Positions 1 through 10,630 of a DNA stretch of 42,990 bases are shown one piece after another (position 1 is the stretch's first letter; each line of letters opens with the position of its first letter). Under the pieces are notes generated by a model. It was not told where the DNA came from and did not search any database. It saw nothing but the letters and a program-made list of their open reading frames with translations. A program made the translations under genes and the position numbers. Source of the stretch: Gracilaria vermiculophylla (taxonomy: Eukaryota > Rhodophyta > Florideophyceae > Gracilariales > Gracilariaceae); assembly GCA_019155205.2 (NCBI GenBank), contig JAHNZQ020003147.1:1114220-1157209 (forward strand), read 5' to 3'.

Positions 1-71
1 CACATCGCAGAGTGCTGTCTTCACCTTTCGTTGTTTGGCTCCCTCGCGCGCGCTACGCGCGCTGCGAGGGC

Positions 72-975
72 CTAGTTTTCCACCAGAGCACTTTCGTTAT
101 CCGGGGCCTCTTCCTGTTTTTCTTTTTTTTCTTGCCTTATGGAATTCAGAGCCCTCGAACGCATGATGCGAAAGTATTCCAATGCTTCGTTTGCATCGCA
201 ACCATCAAGAGCACTGGTGAAGAACGCGATTTCGTAACGGCGTTTGAGCACCACGTTTCGCTCCACCTGCGCCGCCACTGATTCCGAAGCCAACGTGAGT
301 TTCTTCACTGCTTCTTTTTGCTTCTCCTGTTGCTCCTTCGCCCTCTTTCTCCCAACAGGTCTGCCACCGCCACCGGAACTGGACAGTTTGTCTGATTGTT
401 TCACTACAACACCGTTCTCATCACTTCCTCCGACCACTTCCGAACCAGCATCATGACCGTCATTGTTGAGTTTCGGTGTAATAGTTAAAGCAGGCGTGAA
501 CTTTTCATGGTCTCGAAAAATATACCACGCTTGTAGAAAACGAAATGGTTTTCCGCAATCATCGGCAACACTCCGCATTTCCATATCATTTAGTAAACCT
601 GTTGCCATGTGAATGATATCATATGAAGACACGCCGGTCAGTTTAGAACGTACAATGCGGGCATGGCACCCCGAGAACAGCATACACTCTTTGTGTATAG
701 CCTTGCACAGCGGTTTCACTGACTCTACAGTGCGCATCTCCCGATTGCTCTGTTTTAGCTTGTCGTTGTACAAGGTCGCGATAGAAGTAAAAAAATCGTT
801 TCCTTTTTGCTCAGCTCCCACAATGGGGTTTTCAGACACAGCGATCCAGGCTTTTGCCATCGCTGTATCTTCGGCAGGAGTATAGCCAGATCCGCGTGGA
901 GCCTTCTGTTCCTTGGTTTTGGGGTGTAGTTGCTGTGGCCTCTATTGGGGTCTCGATGTCAATCACAGTTGTCAT
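72..975 (-). pseudogene. Harbinger-type Myb/SANT accessory protein with NAM-associated C-terminal domain, frameshifted
   Basis: Proteins of this class accompany PIF/Harbinger DDE transposases and help them bind DNA. The C-terminal part reads as a NAM-associated domain: a Ser/Gly linker, then GGGGRPVGRKRAKEQQEKQK and a charged helix ending in an Asp/Glu/Lys tail. The N-terminal part is SANT-like (GYTPAEDTAMAKAWIAVSEN, then a PIVGAEQKG motif). A plausible ATG with an acidic leader lies at 973-975, but its frame is one base out from the SANT frame. The switch falls around 884-900, between TEGSTR and GYTPAED. The first ATG in the main frame (860) would cut away part of the SANT domain. I therefore call a one-base disruption; a missed short intron or an assembly error is possible. 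The transposase partner is not in the window and could lie to the left. Confidence 0.65.
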
Positions 976-1149
976 ATTCGATCCGGGAGAAAGGGATGGG
1001 TGTGTAGCCGCCAGAAGAATGGTATACGAAAGGGTCTAGGAGTGTTTTTGATGGGTTTGTATTGTGGAGCGAATAGCTAGTCTTGGATGCTGAGCGTTTG
1101 GGTTTGGCGCCATTTGTAGACCAATTGTATTGTAGCAACTGTCCTATAT

Positions 1150-1327
1150 TATTTGCTCAAATAGCACTTGGGCTGAGGGCTACTTGAGCAAATCCGTTCG
1201 ATTTGCTCCAGGCAATATGCACAGTGTTATAATATTTGGCCCTTTTTTGGTCTGGTGGGGAAATCAAACCTGTGGGCAAATGAGCAAATCATCAAATTTG
1301 ATCAAATTTGATAATTTACTCGTTTGC
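1150..1327. repeat. cluster of inverted TTGAGCAAAT-like motifs, possible transposon subterminal region
   Basis: The motif TTGAGCAAAT occurs as the reverse complement at 1150-1159, direct at 1184-1193, as GATTTGCTC at 1200-1208 and as TGAGCAAATC at 1281-1290. Copies 1 and 2 form a 15-bp stem with one mismatch (1150-1164 with 1179-1193). Positions 1276-1327 form a 52-bp near-palindrome (three mismatches per 26-bp arm) around a perfect 22-bp core, ATCAAATTTGAT CAAATTTGAT, at 1291-1312. Clustered short inverted repeats 175-350 bp beyond the start of a Harbinger-type gene fit transposase-binding subterminal repeats. The other end of any such element lies outside the window, so this is inference. 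Confidence 0.45.
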
Positions 1328-1330
1328 TAC

Positions 1331-2249
1331 TGTGTTGGTGGAGATGCTCTCAAGAGGGAAATTCTGCAAATCTTTTCGAGCGGAAAGATCTTGCTTTAGA
1401 CTGCAAAACAAACAGGTTTTACCAAAAGCGTTTTGAATCTGGCTTTCCAAATTGAGAACAGGTTAATTTTACAAGCCCTAGAGGCCCGCCCGCCTCGGTT
1501 CCCGGTTTTAGCAACCCCGCGCCAGACCCAAGAAGGCGTCCATGGCGCTTGCCACTACCTTTTTTTCTTTGCCGACTTTTTTCTCAACCACAACATCTTT
1601 ACAGATTGTTATTGTTTGCCTTACGGTTACCTTTTTCTTACCGACCTTGGTTGTATAATGTTCATCTTATGAATCTCGAAATCTGTAGTTCTTCTTTTTC
1701 TACCTATGTACTCTATAGAGGCACCACACACTCATACATCCACCCTGCGGGGATCTTTGTTATATTTTTCCCGCCAGGTGCTGCATAACACTCTCGGTCT
1801 TACACCTGGCATCGTCGTATTGTCTATCTATAGTTTTGCACGACCGGAGGACCTCTACAGAGGTCGATTTGGATGTGTACATGTAAGTCGTTTCGCTTAT
1901 GGGCTATTGATCTACAATTTGGTTTTGCAATTCGCAAGTCTACCAAATACCAGACCGTCTGAACTTTCGTATTGTGGAAAAGGGCACATAAAAATTCTGT
2001 TGGGTCATACGAGGTTGTGCCGGAAGTGAAATTCATGAACCACAGCATTAGAAGCCTCATAGACTCTATTTGTAGAGAAACAGCAGAAGCCAGAAATAAG
2101 AAGCTTATCTTTGACGAATCAATTTAAGTAACAGCTTTGGTAAGCTGCAAGACGTGACAGGTCTTTAGAGATAAAACGTGCCACATCATTTTACTGGCAA
2201 CCGACGTGGCTTACAGATTAAACGCATCGTGGTACCGTCATTGATCTTT
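1331..2249. other. no recognised feature
   Basis: Only short open frames are seen and none resembles a known protein. A 7-bp inverted repeat with a 2-nt loop (1850-1865) is too short to interpret. Confidence 0.5.
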
Positions 2250-2691
2250 TCCAGGTGGTGTTTTATAACGCCCGTTAGAAGGTTTTGCTGATTCCGAAGG
2301 CGCAAGTTCCTAAATGTGGCTCCCGGTAATCGCTGTCATTTGCCGGGAGAATTCTGAAAGGGGATCCGCATACACCAAGCGAAAGATGAGGCTCACTGGA
2401 CGGACAATGCTCCTACAGGCGCTGCTACGAGGCGACTTGGGGATTGTCGGCATAGAAACCTAAGCACGTGCGACGAGAGTCTCCAACCGGGAAATTATGT
2501 TGATAGTTCAAATGTTGAACTGTGCACCCTGTGTCACAAGAGAGTATAGCGCAAATAGCTCATCTTTTTTCTAACATAATAGACGTAGACTCAAGTGAGC
2601 TTGGTTTACTTCCCCAGAGATGGAGCTCGCCCGGCATGTTAAGTACCACACCGGGAGCCTGCCTCTGCAGGTCTCACTACTGTATTAATTA
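2250..2691 (+). repeat. dispersed repeat, copy A (partner at 42361-42718)
   Basis: From TCCAGGT onward this segment aligns by eye with 42361-42718 in the same orientation. Shared blocks include AATTCTGAAAGG, GGATCCGCA, ACACCAAG, CGGACAATGCTC, TAGAAACCT, TTTACTTCCCCAGAG and the final TCACTA...CTAATTA. Copy A carries about 80 extra bases (about 2501-2584) that copy B lacks. A stem CTCCCGG/CCGGGAG near 2320-2350 is kept in copy B as CTCCGG/CCGGAG. No protein is encoded. It may be a solo LTR or a short non-autonomous element; terminal inverted repeats were not seen. Confidence 0.7.
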
Positions 2692-3540
2692 CCTGCACCA
2701 GTTAAATAAAACAAATCTAAATTCTACCTTTCCTCAAGGGTATTGTAGCCCACCTAGGCCGAGCTACGCACCGTGTGGCTCAGTTGATAAAATGAAAGCC
2801 CTTCTTAGAAATATCCCGTCATTAAGCCACATCAGAATATCACCTTAGGATCCACCGTACTACGTACCCCCCTTTCTGAACTGCAACACGTCCTCAAGGT
2901 GCATTGTTTCACATATCAATCCTAAAGTGGCTCTTAATGGCGTGGATGCCATAACGGTCTCCACCATATGGGACGCACCCCGCCTTCTGTGAAACTTTCC
3001 GGAACTCTCCAGTCTTTGTGCAGCGGACCGACCGCCGGTTCGCGTATCTCCTTCGAGGCATTTTCGGGCTACTGACGCTCCTGGGCCAACCCCACTTTCT
3101 CCTTTTCAGTGCCCACCTGCTGGTGCTACAGCTCCAGTTGGTGGTTATCTCTTCCGCGCCCCCGAGCGTCGTCCGTACGGCGTCGGCGTTTTGCGTTCGT
3201 GGTTGGGGCGCGGGCCGGTCCGGTTTCTTCGCCGGTCTCTCCTCGTGGTAAGGTGTAGCCGTCCCTCACAGCACCAGACGCTCCAACTCCTTCGAAGATC
3301 CCTTTCGGGAAGCAATCTACCCGTCGTGTCCGCCCGTGCATCCCCATGGGAGGTGTCTTAATTCATAATCCTCTCTCCTGCGCAACCCTCGGTTTCCCCT
3401 GGATACGAACTAGCCCCTTACCACGGTTCTCATTTCTTGAGTGTCTCTGATTCAGCAAATGTCACAACTGCGTGTCCCTGATTATGACCCGATGGCGGGG
3501 AGCCTGGTGATTTATATACAACATCCGTGACCGGCTCCGT
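2692..3540. other. no recognised feature
   Basis: No convincing coding region. Positions about 3015-3350 are GC-rich and open on both strands, which is a composition effect. The 3' LTR expected downstream of the minus-strand Gypsy element should lie left of about 4.1 kb, but I could not pair it with a matching 5' copy. Confidence 0.45.
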
Positions 3541-3862
3541 TCCAGGACGTGGCTGCGCTCTTTGAGGTGGTGCGATTGTCACTTTGTGCGAACGCCCAGG
3601 CTGGTCGTCCTCTGTGACTCTTGATACCGCCTTTCAAGAGTTGGTGCACGCGTGTCTGGTGACGGGTCGCCCTGTGCCTGCCTCTCCTGTAAAGAACCTG
3701 GGCAAGGCTCTTAACGGGGTCCTTAGGCTGCACAGGGCACGGACATATCGAGCCTCGATGGCTGCCATCACGGAAAGCCTGGAGCAGTTCATTCAGAGCC
3801 AAATTCTAACAGCAAAAGCTCGCCTGGATGCGGAGTATGAAATGCAGTTGAGTGACCTGTAG
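3541..3862 (+). pseudogene. decayed plus-strand coding fragment, probably transposon-derived
   Basis: From about 3580 to the TAG at 3860-3862 a frame reads as ordinary protein, including LGKALNGVLRLHRARTYRAS and ITESLEQFIQSQILTAKARL. It has no ATG start. Another frame just upstream (about 3545-3620, DVAALFEVVRLSLCANAQAG) looks like its continuation after a frameshift, because both carry a similar Leu/Val-rich helix followed by a Gly-Arg-Pro turn. The family is not recognised. Its position inside the transposon island, opposite in strand to the Gypsy element, suggests a fragment of another element. Confidence 0.35.
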
Positions 3863-4136
3863 GCGTGAGGAGATATTCCGGCTATGGTCGCTGGTCCACG
3901 GTAGCGTCGGAGTAAAACATCCTTGAATTGGAGCAGAAGCTCCCTGGACGGTAATTGTAATACAAATGAGGCGTACCCGAACGCCTAATGGCACAAAGTG
4001 CCGCCGCGGAAGCGTCCGACAAACGAGAAACGGCGGCCTAAGGGCGAAAATGAGAACTCCTGGTGAGAAAGAGATAGCGGAGAACGAAAAACAACTTCGG
4101 TGTGGGGCCCCTTCCCCCTTTTCTAAACGGAAGCGC

Positions 4137-4409
4137 CTATGTGGAGATGCGTTTCCGCTCCAGTTTGGCGTAGTACCTCCTGATGAAGGTCCCCGGGATG
4201 TGTCGCGGAAGGTCTTCCGTGTCATTCTTTGATGTGGACTCGTACCAGTGGACGCGGTGCAGTATTCCTGCAGTGGTTTGTCGGTGAAAGGCGGTATGGT
4301 CCACCACATACAGGATATCACCTTGAGGGGTCATGCCGGCATCTGGAGCTTCCATAAATTGTTCCCCGAAAGGCGTGATGGAATTTACAGTATCCATCGG
4401 TGTCATCAC
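4137..4409 (-). pseudogene. chromodomain at the integrase C-terminus (Gypsy remnant)
   Basis: The frame contains ILYVVDHTAFHRQTTAGILH followed by RVHWYE and a tail LPRHIPGTFIRRYYAKLERK. This matches the chromodomain pattern: a Y-V-V strand, a V-x-W-Y strand, then an acidic turn and a C-terminal helix. In chromoviruses this domain follows the integrase and guides insertion to marked chromatin. Here it is one frame out from the integrase, so a frameshift between about 4318 and 4409 separates the two. Confidence 0.6.
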
Positions 4410-4561
4410 TTCTAAGGTTGTCGGAATAAAGCAATCCGCGCGCGGCCCCTGAGGTTGCGGTGCCGGGCGTTCCTGATTTGTTGGGCGTCGGGACTGTTGT
4501 CAACCTATCCCGGGAGAAGACGTTTCGAAGCCCGTTCAACGCAGGGGCAACAGTTTGTTTA

Positions 4562-5805
4562 CAGGAGTCCAGGACTTTTTAAGGCCCTGGGGTGTATGGC
4601 GCTAACTTGCGCGTGACGTCCAGTCGTTTGTCGGACATCTCCACAGGTTTGTCGAGGAATACCTTTTCGCCTTCCTTCATGTGGTGGCCTTCTTTCACCT
4701 TCCAGTCAAAATTCCGTTTTTATTTCCTTCGCGAGGCGCTGAGTTTTTCTTTTGCGAGAGACAGTGCATCCTCATAGTGCCTTAGAATAGAGCACTTTCA
4801 TTTCTCCGCTGTTGGTGTCTATGCCCCATCCGCCGGATGTGCCGTGGCGCCTGCCGCAATGACGGCACTAGGTAAGATGCACGATAGCACTATCTCGAAA
4901 GGAGCGGTCCCTGTGGAGCGGTGCACCTATAGGGAAAATGCATACGTGAGCGGGCCCAGGTATGCGTTCGAATTCTTCTGGTGATCCGCGACGTGGTGTT
5001 TCAACCTTGAGACGATGGTCTCGTTAGACCTCTCGGCCTGTCCGTTGGTCTGGGGGTGACATGCAACGGAAAAAAACTGTTTCACCCACAAAATTCCGGA
5101 GATGGTGCTGAGCAGCTTCGCTGCGAGCTGGAGTCCGTTCTCCATAAGGAGATACAACGGGATCCCATAATGTGAAACCCCATTCTCCAGAAAGGTGTCG
5201 GCAATTTCTGCCGCAGTGGTGCTCTAGAGGGAAATGGCGCGCATGATCTTCGAGAACTGATTGGTCATCACGAAGATAAACTGGTATACTCTCTCCAACT
5301 TGCAGAGAAGGACCAAAATTGCAATGGTCACGAACTGCAATGGTCCTAAAGGCGGGAACAGGGTGAGCTGCGTCCAATGTATGCGGTTTAATCCCCTAGC
5401 GGCCGCGCACGAGTGGCAATTCGCCACCGTTTGGAAGGCGTAATTAGCCATGTTCGACCAATAGAGCTCTCTCCACATGGTGAAATACATGCGTGACCCA
5501 CCGGTGTGCCCGGCAAGCGAATAGTAGAGGTAGAGGTACTGCTCCCACCCTCGTAAGCTCTTCGGATCCACGTTTTGGTGAGCACCATCCAGGAGAGCGC
5601 TGCGTACAAGTACGCCCTCCCGGTCGCCATCGAATGACGATGTAAGACTCCCCACGGCGTTGAGGCACTCCTCGCAGTATACAGCCGTACTCTGCTCCTT
5701 CAGGAACTCCGCTATCCTGATTGAGAGAACTTCGTTCTCCTCCTTGACAAGGGCCATCACCTCAGGGAGCCAACTAAATTTGCCTCCACGTTCACAGCAT
5801 TCCAA
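4562..5805 (-). pseudogene. Gypsy integrase remnant
   Basis: The N-terminal zinc-binding region keeps an H-x3 module (LAGHTGGSRMYFTMWRELYW, with NCHSCA downstream). The catalytic core is recognisable from FVMTNQFSK, ENGLQLAAKL and CHPQTNGQAERSNET. In the DDE triad the first Asp position reads Ala (VTIAILV), the second reads Glu (MENG), and only the Glu of GQAERSN is kept. A downstream GEKVFL...RKLAPYTPGP segment matches the C-terminal beta-barrel region. In-frame stops at 5224-5226, 4927-4929 and several more up to about 4562 confirm loss of function. Confidence 0.8.
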
Positions 5806-5823
5806 AAATTTTCCTTCGGATCC

Positions 5824-6387
5824 TTACTTCCTGGTGACGTCCTCGATGACTAGACAAGAAATCGTGTGTTCCAAAGGTGTTTTTTCTTCTCCTTCTTTAG
5901 AGATTCGAGACTGTTCGTCCGCTGCCTGCCGATTTATACCAGAACGATGGATGATGTCAAATTCGAACTCCAGGAAGCATAGTCTCCACCTCTTCAGGCA
6001 ACCGAAAGCATACTTCAAGGACAGACTCCGCTTCGATGCTGCGTGGTACGTCCTTAAGGTGAAACGCCCCTCTTACAAGGACGGGCATGAAAACAACACC
6101 GCCCATACGATGGCAGGACATTTGCGCTCCGAGGTAGAATAATTCCGTTCCGCAGGTGAAAGACTGCGACTCCAGTATCCTGTAGGTTGCACTCCACCTT
6201 CAGGTTGTTCCAGTGCGAGGCCATATCCGATCTGATATTTATAGGCGTATGTGTCCAGCACTATCAGCCCGTTCCGCTTTATGAGAACCAAGATCGGTGG
6301 CTCTTCTTGTGCTTTCTTCAAGGTGTTGAACGCATTGAACTTCTCGTCCGTCAGGATAGCCGATTGTGTCGGCATGTCTTTCTCCAA
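5824..6387 (-). pseudogene. Gypsy RNase H remnant
   Basis: Two open pieces in the same frame match the RNase H that follows Gypsy RT. The first has LDTYAYKYQIGYGLALEQ, then GYWSRSLSPAERNYSTSERK. The second has LKRWRLCFLEFEFDIIHRSG and RQAADEQSRI. The usual first catalytic Asp (L-D-x-D) is altered (LDTYAYKYQIG), and the His-containing R-T-D-H motif reads R-T-Y-H. A TAA at about 6073 separates the pieces and another at 5824-5826 ends the segment. Confidence 0.75.
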
Positions 6388-7095
6388 GAGGGGATTTATC
6401 GGCGCCGCTAATCAAGAGAAATTCGAAAAATACCTGCGAAAGACATTGCATAACCCAAGAATGGAGCGGAGCTCCGTCTAATTCGTGGAAGGGTGAGCTT
6501 CCTTGATGGCGATGTAAGTCTCTGTGGAAAGCTGGAGGTGGCCCAGGAGTACAACATGTATCAGGTAATCTACAAAGAACTTGAAAAAGAAACACTTCTC
6601 CAGCTTCAAGATTAGTCAAGCATCCTTCAGAAGTTGGAGCATGTGCTATACCTGCATAACGTGCACATCCACGTCGCGAAAGTATATAATGACATCACCA
6701 ATATTCATCAGAGCGTTCTTCCACTTCATTTTCGACTGAATTATGTCCACCGCTCGTTGGGGCATAGCGGGGGCATTCTTCAATCCAAATGGCATCTATA
6801 GGATTCTGAGAGTTCTACAGTGGGAGGTGAACAATGTCTTATACTTGTCAGATTCATCCATTTCAATTTTCCGGTAGATACTATTGGCATTTAGTGTGGA
6901 TAAACTGGACGCATCACTCAAGGAGTCGATGCATTCATATATACGAGGTATCGTGTACGAATCGCATACCGTCACCTCGTTAAGGCGTCTACAGTCAATG
7001 CAGAACCTCGAGAGCCGTCCTTCTTCTTCACCAACAGCACTGAGAAGGCCTATTCGTAAATAGAGGGCTAGGTAAAGCCCTTGCACAGCATCCAA
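6388..7095 (-). pseudogene. Gypsy reverse transcriptase remnant
   Basis: The frame shows RT motifs in order: CIDCRRLNEVTVCDSYTIPR, STLNANSIYRKIEMDESDK, then MPFGLKNAPAM after a TAG at 6796-6798. The catalytic Y-x-D-D block reads N-I-G-D (ALMNIGDVIIYF), and the first catalytic Asp (S-T-L-D-A-N in relatives) is Asn. The connection region ELRSILGLCNVFRRYFSNFS is also clear. Five stop codons (three TAG, two TGA) break the frame and there is no frameshift in this segment, so the enzyme is dead. Confidence 0.85.
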
Positions 7096-7307
7096 TGGAC
7101 CTCATCGCGTTGGACATCACGCGCATGAGGCCCTGCCCTCCTCGGGAGCTGGGGTACAGGTTTTGCATCAGGCGTGAGCTAGATCCGGGGCTTGGCCAGA
7201 CTGACCTGACCCAGGCTACCAGACCACATATATTCAAAGGCAGATAACAGCTCCATTGTCACATGGCGATTCTCTTCGAAATCATCGCCAATTCGGAGTT
7301 TCTCCTG

Positions 7308-8161
7308 CTAAGTGGCAGGTTTCACTTCCTCTGAAATCGTCGATACCGCTTCGGGTTTTATGGTAGCTATAGCATCGTGATTATCCCGACCATTCGTCCG
7401 CAGAATACGAGCCAATCCTGCAGGAGCTGGTAATGCCAATCTGACGCAAGACCTTTTCTGGAGCCGTAACGGCGCCTCTTTCTGGTAGGCAAGCACGACC
7501 CTGAAGGGAATGTTCAGCGCTATCTCCCTAGCGTTGTTCGCCGTCATGGAGTGCTGCTTCGTCGTCAGATGTGGACTCCCCTGTAGGAATGAAAGGCCAG
7601 GTGCTGAGGTCTGTACCCAAACTTCGGCCTCACTCCTCGCTGGTACTTAGGTACTCTTCACCATCGGGATCTTATTCAACTGCGTCTTCTATAGAAGATT
7701 ACCCATATGACGCGCATCGGTGTACGGTCTCGGAGACGCGAACATGATACCTACAGTGGCGGCGTTCGGAAACGTTACCTTCGGCAGGCGTGGGTATATT
7801 GCACAAACATACGGATCCACAAAGGAAGTGCCTAATATGCATTGCGCTGCCACGTTGGTTGCCACGAGGAAAGACACCGTCACCTGTAAGGAGCCCAACC
7901 GGAGATGCAAAGGTAATGCTCTACGAATGTTCAATGCTCGACGAGACGCGTCTCGCACCGTAGGTAGCTTGACAGTTTTCGAGGAGCCGAGAGCCGACCG
8001 CGAAAGCAAAACAGCGTGCACCAGCTTGGGCCAGGTCCGGTGTCGAGGATAGCGCGCACCGTTATGGAGGCGAGTGGAGAGCATTCCATGGAGGCTAGCA
8101 CTTTGTAGTTCTCACGCCGAAGCGTGCAAACAGATTCATCAAAGGCGTCGAATGGGTTCAA
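7308..8161 (-). pseudogene. Gypsy aspartic protease and protease-RT linker remnant
   Basis: At 8161-7931 the frame has ITVRAILDTGPGPS, the retropepsin D-T-G active site in its usual setting. In another frame, 8084-7689 contains VTVSFLVATNVAAQCILGTS, the C-terminal strand of the same fold, so a frameshift lies at about 7.95-8.05 kb. At 7547-7308 a segment IALNIPFRVVLAYQKEAPLR matches the linker between protease and RT. A further frame change precedes the RT at about 7.1 kb. Confidence 0.65.
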
Positions 8162-8313
8162 ATGGATTCAGAGGCCGGCCGATTCTGCGTCGAGTGTGCA
8201 GACGGCTTCTCCCGTTTTCCTAAAGGCGACCTTCGTGGGGCCGAGGCTCCACAGTAAGCAGCCACGCCGAGCCTCTACGCGTGACCATCAGGGTTTCTCT
8301 AGTTTGGGGGGAC

Positions 8314-10620
8314 CTAAGTTCCAGTGGAGGACGGCTGCTGCGGTTTTGCATCGGAATGCAACCTGTTCCCCCGAGGTGCAACCGGTTCGGGTAATGACCC
8401 GTGCACCGGCTGCGCACGTGCGAGTGGGACAGGCTGCACTCCAACTTGAATGCGGGAAACGTACTTTCCTCGAGTGGAGCTGATATCATGGTACGCGGTT
8501 CGATAACTTTCACTCTCCGCTAGTTTGTCCTTCAAGTCCTGGAAGTTCTTCTCCCTTTCCTGCAGGAGGCAGGCCCTCATTCCCGGGGTAAGATTATTTT
8601 AGCGTACTGGCTCTCGAGACAAGCAAATCCCGCAAGGGGGTGGGTGACCCCGAGGATCTGCGAATCTGATACTTCTGTAAGATTTTGCCGAGGCCTACGA
8701 GGTAGGAGACGAGGGTGTCATCGTTTCAGACGGTGCTCCATGAGAAAAGGAGTATTTGGGAGCAAGTGCCTTTTGCTCTCCATCGAGCGTGAGATCGTCG
8801 ACCGACCTGAGTTGCTGGGGTCCAACGTCAGGGCGGATGCCCGAATGTTCCTGAAGGACGTCGGTTTGTGCGAAAGCGGAGCATGGCTCCTAGGAGCGGC
8901 ACGATGTGTATCCCGATAAGATTCCGCGTAACGTGTTCAAGCCGTATGGGTGATCTTTGAGTGCGTTTTCAAGTTATTAGGCAACCCGGCGCGGATCAAG
9001 GTAAGGAGACCCTCTACAAACAATGACTTCAGCTGCCGTTCGGAGTACACGTTCCCACACTGTGATGCCTTCTTCCAGAGTTTCTCTGAGACCTCCGTCT
9101 CTGTCATCACCGTATTTTGCCGATAGGAAGGGAGCTTCAGCATCGGCTGTCCCCTCTTCCGTTGCGTATCTTTTGAGGAGTAAATTCGCCACTTCCGGGT
9201 ACGTCGTCAAGATCTCCGTTCCAGGGCCATCCACAATGGTGCTCTCTCCTGGAAGGCGTGGCTGCATCAGAGAGTGCGTTTAAACTGTGAGGTAGAACTG
9301 AGAGCATCAGACAGCGGCAATTTAACTGACACCATAAGTATCACACGCCGCACGGAAGCGTGTTAGATAATTTAACACCGAGATATGGTCTTCGCCTGAA
9401 AAGGAGTGCTTCTTCATTTTTATATCAATGCGGCGCTGGATCTTCGTGAGTCGTTTAGTGGTCGACGCCTCGTAAGGATTAGAACGATCATTCAACCTGT
9501 AGGTGTCATAATCCACGACTTTTGGAAAGAGTTCGTTAAGCGGGAAGACCTTCCTGAGCCGTTTGCGATTATCCTTCGGAGGTATATTGTCCTCAGAACC
9601 GGAGCTGTTTACGGATTCAGAGTCTGAAATTTTTTCAGAATCGATGCCTCGCTTTCTGCTTTTCTCCCTCCGTTTCTTTTGGCGTCTTTTTTGAAGGTTC
9701 TCTGGGAGCCTGACGATACCCCCGCCGTTGCGATTCACCCAAGGAGTATCCTGTCTTTCTCTCATTGCGTGAAACAGTTCACGACCGGTATTCTGTCCTT
9801 ATCCGTAGAGCGAATGGTCCAGACGATTCATGGCAATATTCGTAAGGTGGTCCCGTTTCCTTACGGCAGTATGCTTTCCCCCTCTGGCGTAGGGGGCGAT
9901 ATTATCCTGTCCTTCTCTGCCCAGGGTCATCTTAGGTGTTGATAAAGGGAACCACTCCTGTAAAGAATAATGACTTTGATGAGCCGCTGCTGGGACCAGC
10001 AGCGCGGTTTGGAAATGATACTCCGCACATATAGAATCTGAAGTCACCTCTAGGAAGGGGTCCGAATCCAGCAAGGAATACATGGCACGGTGAGCACTCT
10101 CCGTTGCGATTTCCTCCACAAGGGCGAAACTGCGGCCACCGAAATGTGCATCAACACCTGCAGGTATTCTTTCCACCAGCTCCTGTTAGAGCCAGTCCGT
10201 AAGGCGCGGGGTCAGTGAGTCCAGAGTGAGGCACCGTGTGGTCCCGTCCCTGCAGCCCCTGAGGTAGCGGCTGCGATGCAGTGTGCAGTTCTTCAACCTT
10301 CACGTCGGCGTTCTCCAAAAGTGTAGCGGAGGATTCTGATTACCTCTGATCACAAACTCTCCGAAGCCAATTCTGAAAACGCTCCACAGAGGAGCCAGGA
10401 TTCATAAAAAGATTTTCAGGGTCCTCCGGTCTGACGGCCGTATCCTGGGTAGCGCTGAGCGTGCTGCGCCCACCGACGGAGTCCGTTGCCTGGAGGTCCT
10501 GTGAGGAGGTTTCCCTTGGGAGTTCTGAGGGGTCCATATAGGAGTAGGTCGAGGGTGAATTCCTTCCACTACCGAGTTCTCGTAAAAAAGAATTCCACTG
10601 TCGGGTTCCGATTGTTGCAA
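8314..10620 (-). pseudogene. Gypsy Gag remnant
   Basis: The pieces 10620-10402, 10176-9799, 9765-9322, 9267-8977 and 8580-8314 share one frame, interrupted by stops. The N-terminal part is Ser/Pro/Thr-rich. Around 9700 there is a Lys/Arg-rich block (RRQKKRREKSRKR) followed by an acidic Ser/Asp/Glu tract. Next come NYLTRFRAACDTYGV and, after three stops, QFYLT and MQPRLPGESTIV, typical of a Gypsy capsid domain. No intact CCHC zinc knuckle was seen. The assignment rests on position upstream of the protease and on this capsid-like segment. Confidence 0.6.
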
Positions 10621-10630
10621 ACTAGGAACG

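Larger units (their letters stand above)
4137..10620 (-). mobile_element. degenerate chromodomain Ty3/Gypsy retrotransposon
   Basis: Read on the minus strand the order is Gag (10620-8314), protease (8161-7690), a linker (to 7308), reverse transcriptase (7095-6400), RNase H (6387-5824), integrase (5805-4562) and chromodomain (4409-4137). This is the RT-RNase H-integrase order of Ty3/Gypsy, with the extra chromodomain of chromoviruses. From 7095 to about 4318 pol stays in one frame and is broken by about 13 stop codons. Frameshifts are confined to about 8.3-7.1 kb and to the junction with the chromodomain. Catalytic residues of RT and integrase are replaced. LTRs, primer binding site and target duplication were not located, so the outer bounds are those of visible coding sequence. 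Confidence 0.85.

Noticed and set aside
2760..2850. tRNA-like A box (TGGCTCAGTTGATA)
   Set aside because: No matching B box or acceptor stem nearby.
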